Part shown: positions 6,275 to 10,857 of the stretch, one piece after another | How positions within the stretch are numbered: the stretch's first letter is position 1 | How the letters are laid out: every line of letters starts with the position of its first letter | DNA from: CAYTET01 sp964436975 | Lineage (GTDB): Bacteria > Bacillota_I > Bacilli_A > Erysipelotrichales > Erysipelotrichaceae | DNA: 10,857 nt | Assembly (NCBI GenBank): GCA_964436975.1 | Contig: CAYTET010000059.1 | Span: forward strand, 1 to 10,857 | Direction of reading: 5' to 3' | The notes under the pieces: generated by a model | What the model was told of the DNA's origin: nothing | What the model saw: the letters and a program-made list of their open reading frames with translations, nothing else | Database searches by the model: none | Position numbers and translations under genes: made by a program

Positions 6275-6303
6275 TTGCGCTAACGGTACTGACGCGGTAC
6301 AAT
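6275..6303 (+). promoter_or_regulatory. Probable promoter of asnA
   Basis: TTGCGC (6275-6280) and TACAAT (6298-6303) are 17 bases apart. The -10 box matches five of six consensus positions and the -35 box four of six. Transcription would begin near 6310, ahead of the SD GGGGAGG at 6321-6327. This also shows that an in-frame start further upstream (6271) cannot be used from this promoter. Confidence 0.55.
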
Positions 6304-6333
6304 AGGCGACAAATAAACCCGGGGAGGCCCGTT

Positions 6334-7338
6334 ATGACAACAATTATTCCCAAAGACTATCATTCAGTTCTGGACATGTATGATACGCAAAGCGCCATTG
6401 CCCTGATCAAGCAGACGTTTCAGAGCGCTTTAGCCGCGGTTCTCATTCTAAAAAGAGTTTCCGCCCCGCTGTTTGTTGATCCGGCTTCCGGACTCAACGA
6501 TGATCTCAACGGCGTGGAAAGACCGGTCAGCTTTGATATTCCCGCTACCGGCTCAACCGGCCAGGTCGTTCATTCCTTAGCCAAGTGGAAGCGGTACGCC
6601 TTGTACCGCTACGGCTTTTTTGCCGGCAAGGGCATTTATGCTGACATGAATGCCATCCGCCGTGATGAAGACGTTGACAATCTTCACAGCATTTACGTCG
6701 ACCAGTGGGACTGGGAGAAAGTGATCAGTGAAGACCAGCGGACCATTCCCTATCTGAAGCAGACGGTCGAAAGCATTGCGGAGGCCATCAGCTATACCTT
6801 AGCTGTTGTCCGGGCCAAATACCCCGCCCTGCCGACCCAGCTATGCCATGAAGTCACTTTTATAACGGCCCAGCAGCTGCTGGATCTGTATCCTGACCTT
6901 GATGCCAAGCAGCGGGAAAACGAATTTCTGCGCCAGCATCATACCGCTTTTATCATCGGCATCGGCCACAAACTTTCCAACGGCCAGCCTCATGACGGCC
7001 GGGCCCCGGACTATGATGACTGGGATCTCAATGGCGACCTGCTGTATTACAACCCGCTGTTAGACTGTGCCTTTGAAATCAGCAGCATGGGCATCAGAGT
7101 CGATCCGGCTTCCCTGACCCGGCAGTTAGCCGAGGCCGGCTGTCAGAGCCGGGCCGGCCTGCCCTTCCACCAGCTGCTGGCCGCCAATAAGCTGCCGCTG
7201 ACTATCGGCGGAGGCATCGGGCAGTCACGGCTGTGCATGCTGCTGCTTAACAAGGCTCATATCGGGGAAGTTCAGTCATCTTTATGGGATGATAAAACCC
7301 AGACTGCCTGCCAGCAAGCCGGCATAACCCTGCTTTAA
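6334..7338 (+). CDS. asnA: Aspartate-ammonia ligase (asparagine synthetase A)
   Basis: The 334-residue protein matches AsnA, the ammonia-dependent asparagine synthetase related to class II aminoacyl-tRNA synthetases. It makes asparagine from aspartate, ammonia and ATP. Diagnostic stretches appear in order: VVHSLAKWKR (78-87), YVDQWDWE (121-128), YPDLDAK (186-192), APDYDDW (224-230), SSMGIRVD (250-257) and TIGGGIGQSR (290-299). The length is close to the roughly 330 residues of the Escherichia coli enzyme and nothing is missing. The ATG at 6334 follows SD GGGGAGG by 6 bases. The gene appears to be transcribed alone, divergent from the rluA-family operon. Its stop overlaps the stop of the convergent hydrolase gene by 4 bases, and I see no clear terminator after it. 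Confidence 0.97.
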   Translation: MTTIIPKDYHSVLDMYDTQSAIALIKQTFQSALAAVLILKRVSAPLFVDPASGLNDDLNGVERPVSFDIPATGSTGQVVHSLAKWKRYALYRYGFFAGKGIYADMNAIRRDEDVDNLHSIYVDQWDWEKVISEDQRTIPYLKQTVESIAEAISYTLAVVRAKYPALPTQLCHEVTFITAQQLLDLYPDLDAKQRENEFLRQHHTAFIIGIGHKLSNGQPHDGRAPDYDDWDLNGDLLYYNPLLDCAFEISSMGIRVDPASLTRQLAEAGCQSRAGLPFHQLLAANKLPLTIGGGIGQSRLCMLLLNKAHIGEVQSSLWDDKTQTACQQAGITLL

Positions 7339-8264
7339 TCTTGACGCGGATCAACGCGGTCCGTAAACGCTTTTACAATAGCGCAGTATCCTGGATAATC
7401 CACATATACCGACTGGGCATGCGCTGCCTTGGGTATCAGATGCAGCTGGCTGTAGCCGGCTGTTTCTTTTTGCATGCGGACGCTGTTATCACTTGTGATG
7501 AAGTCATCATCCTGGCCGTGAATAAAGCAGATGGGAATCTGGTTATCCTTAAGCTGGTCAATCGGCCGGCACTGTTCAAAGCGGTAGCCGTACATCAGCC
7601 GGCATAATAGACTGGCCGGGCCGACCAGCCAGACCGGCAGCTTGAAAATAGAGCGCAGGCCGCCCTGCAGGACATTGACCAAATCGGCATAGCCGCAGTC
7701 ATTGACAATAAACCTGACGGCAGGATGATATTTAAGAGCCATTATCTGCAGGCCGGAGCCCATCGATTCACCGTGCAGGCCGATGATAATGTCAAAGCCG
7801 CAGCGCTTACGGGTATCTTCAATCACCGCTATCAGGTCACGGCTTTCCTTCAGACCCATAGTCGTCGGTTCGTTGCGGTTGCTGCCATGACCGCGGTTGT
7901 CATAAATGACGGCATTATAGCCCAGACTGACAAACATCATGGCATACTTGACACTGCCCATCCGGTTGGCCGAATAGCCGTGGGAAATGATCACGTAATG
8001 CTTGCTTGTGGTGACCGCCGGGATAAACTCGGCCTGCAGCTGGCAGCCGTCATAGGAAGCAATAAGGTAGGACTTTTTCGCACTGCGGTCATACTGCTGC
8101 CACAGCGGCTTGAAGGCGGCAACGCCTTCATCCCGCTGCCTGACATCAGCCAGACTCTGATGGTGCGGCCGGGCCACAAAGCGGGCCAGATAAAGACACA
8201 GGCCGACAAACATAATCACACCGACTGCCCCTACGGCAATCAGCAGGATAAAATACCACTTCAT
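7335..8264 (-). CDS. Membrane-anchored alpha/beta hydrolase
   Basis: The 309-residue protein begins with one hydrophobic membrane segment (about 4-27) followed by an alpha/beta-hydrolase domain. HGYSANR (95-101) is the oxyanion-hole region, YDNRGHGSN (121-129) the usual strand-turn, and GLHGESMGS (162-170) the nucleophile elbow with Ser167. HGQDDDF (249-255) supplies the likely Asp253 and AAHAQS (280-285) the likely His282, giving a complete triad. It resembles the serine aminopeptidase S33/lysophospholipase-like group often annotated as uncharacterised hydrolases; the substrate is unknown. The ATG overlaps the transporter stop as ATGA and lacks a good SD, so it probably depends on coupled translation from the transporter gene. 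The membrane anchor puts it at the site where the transporter works. Confidence 0.88.
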   Translation of the reverse strand: MKWYFILLIAVGAVGVIMFVGLCLYLARFVARPHHQSLADVRQRDEGVAAFKPLWQQYDRSAKKSYLIASYDGCQLQAEFIPAVTTSKHYVIISHGYSANRMGSVKYAMMFVSLGYNAVIYDNRGHGSNRNEPTTMGLKESRDLIAVIEDTRKRCGFDIIIGLHGESMGSGLQIMALKYHPAVRFIVNDCGYADLVNVLQGGLRSIFKLPVWLVGPASLLCRLMYGYRFEQCRPIDQLKDNQIPICFIHGQDDDFITSDNSVRMQKETAGYSQLHLIPKAAHAQSVYVDYPGYCAIVKAFTDRVDPRQD

Positions 8265-9607
8265 TTTGTCAGCCTGACTGATTCAGCCATCCGCCGGTCA
8301 TGATAGCGGCTGGCATAAACCAGCGGAATAAAGGTAATCAGGATCAGCACGGCCGCCACCAAGAACAGCACATAAGTGGGCAGATAGGCCACAAAGCCGT
8401 TTTCATCAATATACTGGCCGGACTGCTTGATAATCGGATTGGAAATCAGCGGAGCGACAATCATGGGAATCAGCACAAAGAAAATAATGCGGATGCCTTC
8501 AAACTGGCCGCGGGCATTAGCCGGGTACAGTTCCTTGCTCCAGACCGTAATCGTCTGCAGGAAAAGCACATAGCCGGCCCCGATCAGGAAAATGCCCAAT
8601 AGCGGCACAATATTGAAAATGGTAGTAACATCAACATTTTCCGGCCGCACAAACAGACCTAACACCATAACGCCTAAAAAGTTCAGCACAATAGAAACCG
8701 TGCAGAGCAGCGGATATTTATTCAGGTTGATATATTTGGAGGTTGGAATGACAACCGCCATGGCCAGGATCAGCCCGATGCCTTCAATCAGACCCATCTT
8801 GTCGGCGGAAAAGCCCAGGTAATAGATAATGTAATTGCCGATATGGGTAAAGTACATGTTAAACGCAATGAAGTAGCAGGCTAGAGTGATATTGACCCAG
8901 ACCAGCTCTTTCATGGCAAAAAACTTTTTGAAATTAAAGACGCTCAGCAGCTGGTGGGTAAACGTTCCATCGATGTTCTTCTTCAGTCCGCCGGCATCTT
9001 TCATCCCGAATAAGGCGACGATGCCCAGGATGATGACCAACAGACCCATCACGACAAACAGCAGCATGTAGTTGTCGTTTTCACCGACCAGAATCCCGCC
9101 GGCCACGGTTCCGACAATAGTGCCGATAATGGGCTGGGTGGCACTGGCGGCGCCGATATGACCGCGGTTGGTGGGCGTCATATTATCATTCATCCAGGCA
9201 TTAAAGCCGGCATCATTGCCCATTGAGCCAAAGAAACTCATGATGGCATCGGCAATGACAGCAGCGCTGGCGGCTAAAACCAGAGCCGAACTGCCGGTAT
9301 TGATGTACTGGGTCATTCCGAACAGGATTGTAAAGATGCCCCACATCAGATAGCCGACCACCACAAACGGTTTTCTTTTGCCGACCCGGTCGGACCAGGT
9401 TCCGAAAACAAACGTTGAGATGGCCGTGGCAATGGCCGATACGGCCACCATCCAGGAGATGATGGTGGGGTCTTTGGCAATCTTGGCGTATATGAAGGTG
9501 TTGAACCACTGGTTCTCCATATTCCAGCACAGCTGGCCGGCTACCCCCATCGTCCATACCAAAATCCAAAAACGCATGCTGGTTAACGGTTTCTTATCAT
9601 TTGTCAT
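8261..9607 (-). CDS. MFS transporter, sugar-cation symporter-like
   Basis: The 448-residue protein is strongly hydrophobic throughout, consistent with about 12 transmembrane helices. It carries the major facilitator loop motif GTWSDRVGKRKPF (69-81) between helices 2 and 3. The N-terminal NMENQWFNTFIYAKI and the NDNMTPTNRGHIGAASA stretch (about 136-155) resemble Bacillota transporters near the glycoside-pentoside-hexuronide symporter group, so a glycoside or sugar substrate is a guess. The ATG is preceded by AAAAGGGG eight bases upstream and a perfect TATAAT box. The downstream hydrolase overlaps its stop by 4 bases. An importer paired with a membrane hydrolase suggests uptake and cleavage of an esterified or conjugated compound, which is inference. 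Confidence 0.88.
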   Translation of the reverse strand: MTNDKKPLTSMRFWILVWTMGVAGQLCWNMENQWFNTFIYAKIAKDPTIISWMVAVSAIATAISTFVFGTWSDRVGKRKPFVVVGYLMWGIFTILFGMTQYINTGSSALVLAASAAVIADAIMSFFGSMGNDAGFNAWMNDNMTPTNRGHIGAASATQPIIGTIVGTVAGGILVGENDNYMLLFVVMGLLVIILGIVALFGMKDAGGLKKNIDGTFTHQLLSVFNFKKFFAMKELVWVNITLACYFIAFNMYFTHIGNYIIYYLGFSADKMGLIEGIGLILAMAVVIPTSKYINLNKYPLLCTVSIVLNFLGVMVLGLFVRPENVDVTTIFNIVPLLGIFLIGAGYVLFLQTITVWSKELYPANARGQFEGIRIIFFVLIPMIVAPLISNPIIKQSGQYIDENGFVAYLPTYVLFLVAAVLILITFIPLVYASRYHDRRMAESVRLTK

Positions 9608-9644
9608 TAGCTAAACCCCTTTTCCAAAACTTATAACTGCTTCT

Positions 9645-9650
9645 ATTATA
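9645..9650 (-). promoter_or_regulatory. -10 box of the MFS-hydrolase operon
   Basis: A perfect TATAAT on the minus strand lies 38 bases upstream of the transporter ATG. No good -35 box is found at 16-18 bases. The expected -35 position falls next to the terminator at 9673-9693, so the two signals are packed together. Confidence 0.45.
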
Positions 9651-9672
9651 CGCCCCTGGTAACCCGCAGACG

Positions 9673-9693
9673 AAAAAACAGCCGAAGCTGTTT
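9673..9693 (-). terminator. Intrinsic terminator after the right-edge membrane protein gene
   Basis: On the minus strand AAACAGC, the stable loop TTCG and GCTGTTT form a 7-bp stem whose 3' arm runs into a six-T tract. It lies 23 bases after the stop codon of the right-edge gene and separates it from the MFS transporter gene in the same direction. Confidence 0.88.
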
Positions 9694-9715
9694 GAATAGA
9701 GAATTAAAACCGTAA

Positions 9716-10857
9716 TTACAGATTGAAAGAAGGCGGATTCTCACTGCAGTATGAATACCAGTTGCCGTTTTCGATAATCTCCTGGCGGGCCAGGCTGATA
9801 AAGAGCTGGTCGGCCGGCATCTGCTTGTCATCCAGCAGCCGGGCCGCGCGGGCATAAAGCCGGGCCATTTTTTCATGATCTTCATTTTTCCGCTGCAGAG
9901 ACAGCCGGCCGTAATAATTGCCCACAAAAAAGGTGGCGGCCGAAATGCTGCCCAGCAGAATCTTCAGCAGACTGCGCCAGGTAAAGACCTGACCGGCATG
10001 GGGCAAAAAGACAGCCGGCAGAACAAAGCTGAACACCGGGCGTATCATTGCCTGACCGAATCCGAATTCCAGCAATACCACCGCCGCAAACAGAACGATC
10101 GAACTGACCAGCATGATCCGGCTGGCTCTTTCACTGAGGCCGAATTCCTTGTGACTGCGGTTGGCGGCTTTAAGATGATAAGCCTGCTGACCGTCTATCC
10201 AGGCCTTTCTGATTATGTCAGTATCAACGCGGCCCGGCTGGCCAGGGTCGGCCAGCAGCAGGGCCCGGATTGCTTTTATGACCCAGACAGCCTGTTCCTG
10301 CTGCGTCCAGGTAAAGGCGCCGGCAACATTATAATCAATCCCAGCGGCCGTCAGGTAAAACTGCGCCCGGGCCGTTTCGGCCAGCATGCGGTACTGCAGA
10401 TAGCGCTTATGATTGCCCTGCTTGGTTACCGCTGCATAGGTCAGCGCATAAATCAAAATAAGCAGACCGTACACCACCAGAAACAGATCGGATTCCATTT
10501 CATCATAAAGCAGAAAAGCCAGAACCAGGCAGGCGCCAAGCAGTGAAAAGCAGCGGATGGCTGTCAAGTAGTGTTTCTGACTCCGTAAAGCCAGCTGGTC
10601 GGCGGTCCGGCAGATTTTCTGCAAAGCCGGCCCCGCTGCTCCGGCTTGAACCAGTGCCCGATCATCCAGCAGGTTAGCCGATCGGCTGTCATTATGGCAC
10701 TGGGCCGCTTCGGCATTGAACCGGTCAGTGATCTGCAGCGTCTCTGCCAGCTGGCCCGGCTTGTCTTCAATCAGGGTGACTTTCTCTTCATATGGGACTG
10801 TCTGGCAAAGAACACGAGTTTGATACAAAATGCACCCCCTCGCCTTGTTCCCGTTTG
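9716..10857 (-). CDS. Multi-pass membrane protein, possible SLOG-associated effector (5' partial)
   Basis: I cannot name this protein with certainty. Counting from a TTG at 10828, it has 370 residues. A soluble N-terminal part includes LQITDRFNAE (31-40) and ADQLALRSQ (76-84). Hydrophobic segments follow at about 92-108 and 114-132. A soluble middle holds YLQYRMLAETARAQFY (143-158) and WIDGQQAYHLKAANR (210-224). More hydrophobic segments lie at about 239-256, 262-276 and 288-304. The charged tail contains ARLYARAARLL and GNWYSYCSENP. From memory, the YR-LAE-R-QF, GQ-YH and AD-LA patterns recall the membrane half of bacterial proteins with an N-terminal SLOG nucleotide-binding domain. That link is inference. 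The frame has no stop from 10828 to the window edge, so the gene may extend outside. TTG at 10828 with GAGGGGG six bases before it is the alternative start. A good terminator follows the gene. Confidence 0.6.
   Translation of the reverse strand, partial: NGNKARGCILYQTRVLCQTVPYEEKVTLIEDKPGQLAETLQITDRFNAEAAQCHNDSRSANLLDDRALVQAGAAGPALQKICRTADQLALRSQKHYLTAIRCFSLLGACLVLAFLLYDEMESDLFLVVYGLLILIYALTYAAVTKQGNHKRYLQYRMLAETARAQFYLTAAGIDYNVAGAFTWTQQEQAVWVIKAIRALLLADPGQPGRVDTDIIRKAWIDGQQAYHLKAANRSHKEFGLSERASRIMLVSSIVLFAAVVLLEFGFGQAMIRPVFSFVLPAVFLPHAGQVFTWRSLLKILLGSISAATFFVGNYYGRLSLQRKNEDHEKMARLYARAARLLDDKQMPADQLFISLARQEIIENGNWYSYCSENPPSFNL

Noticed and set aside
7725..8303. A 192-codon plus-strand ORF opposite the hydrolase gene
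   Set aside because: It is antisense to a hydrolase with an intact catalytic triad, and its own translation shows no conserved motif.
9875..10546. A 223-codon plus-strand ORF opposite the right-edge membrane protein
   Set aside because: It is Gln/Arg-rich with no recognisable domain and no SD, whereas the minus strand shows well-formed membrane segments and a terminator.

Overview
The window looks like chromosome of a Gram-positive, Bacillota-type bacterium. It has strong purine-rich Shine-Dalgarno (SD) sites (AAAGGAGG before rpmB), a lipobox lipoprotein, a long glutamine-dependent NadE, an AsnA-type asparagine synthetase, and intrinsic terminators with short GC stems and T-runs. The coding DNA is moderately GC-rich, favours GCC/GGC/CGG codons and is full of CCGGC words, while the intergenic gaps are AT-rich. 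A gut anaerobe of the Erysipelotrichia or a nearby Bacillota lineage would fit, but that placement is inference. I see no rRNA, tRNA, CRISPR array, insertion sequence or phage gene. Genes are packed tightly, and no stretch over 300 bases lacks a gene.

Layout from left to right. Bases 1-160 hold two blocks of short tandem repeats that run into the promoter of rpmB (ribosomal protein L28, +). Two back-to-back intrinsic terminators separate rpmB from a leftward pair, thpR (RNA 2',3'-cyclic phosphodiesterase) and a thioredoxin-like lipoprotein, joined by an ATGA overlap. Divergent from thpR is nadE (+). Its leader carries a palindrome, a possible nine-codon upstream ORF with a good SD and three consecutive TAA codons just ahead of a nadE start that has no SD. 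A bidirectional terminator ends nadE and the next leftward operon. That operon runs rluA-family pseudouridine synthase, GNAT acetyltransferase, then IolG-like Gfo/Idh/MocA dehydrogenase, with 4- and 8-base overlaps. Divergent from it is asnA (+), which has a recognisable promoter and overlaps the tail of a leftward MFS transporter plus membrane-anchored alpha/beta-hydrolase pair by 4 bases.

The right end holds most of a leftward multi-pass membrane protein. Its middle and C-terminal motifs recall the membrane region of bacterial SLOG-domain proteins. Its reading frame stays open to the window edge, so an N-terminal domain may lie outside.

Most of the window is housekeeping: translation (L28), RNA modification and processing (RluA family, ThpR), NAD synthesis and asparagine synthesis. 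NadE makes the NAD that IolG-like dehydrogenases use, and NadE and AsnA both form amides through an adenylate, but nothing indicates joint regulation. The points most worth a second look are the right-edge membrane protein, the nadE leader and the tandem repeats ahead of rpmB. I did not find a convincing multi-gene novel system; the right-edge gene is the only candidate, and its neighbours on that side are not visible.
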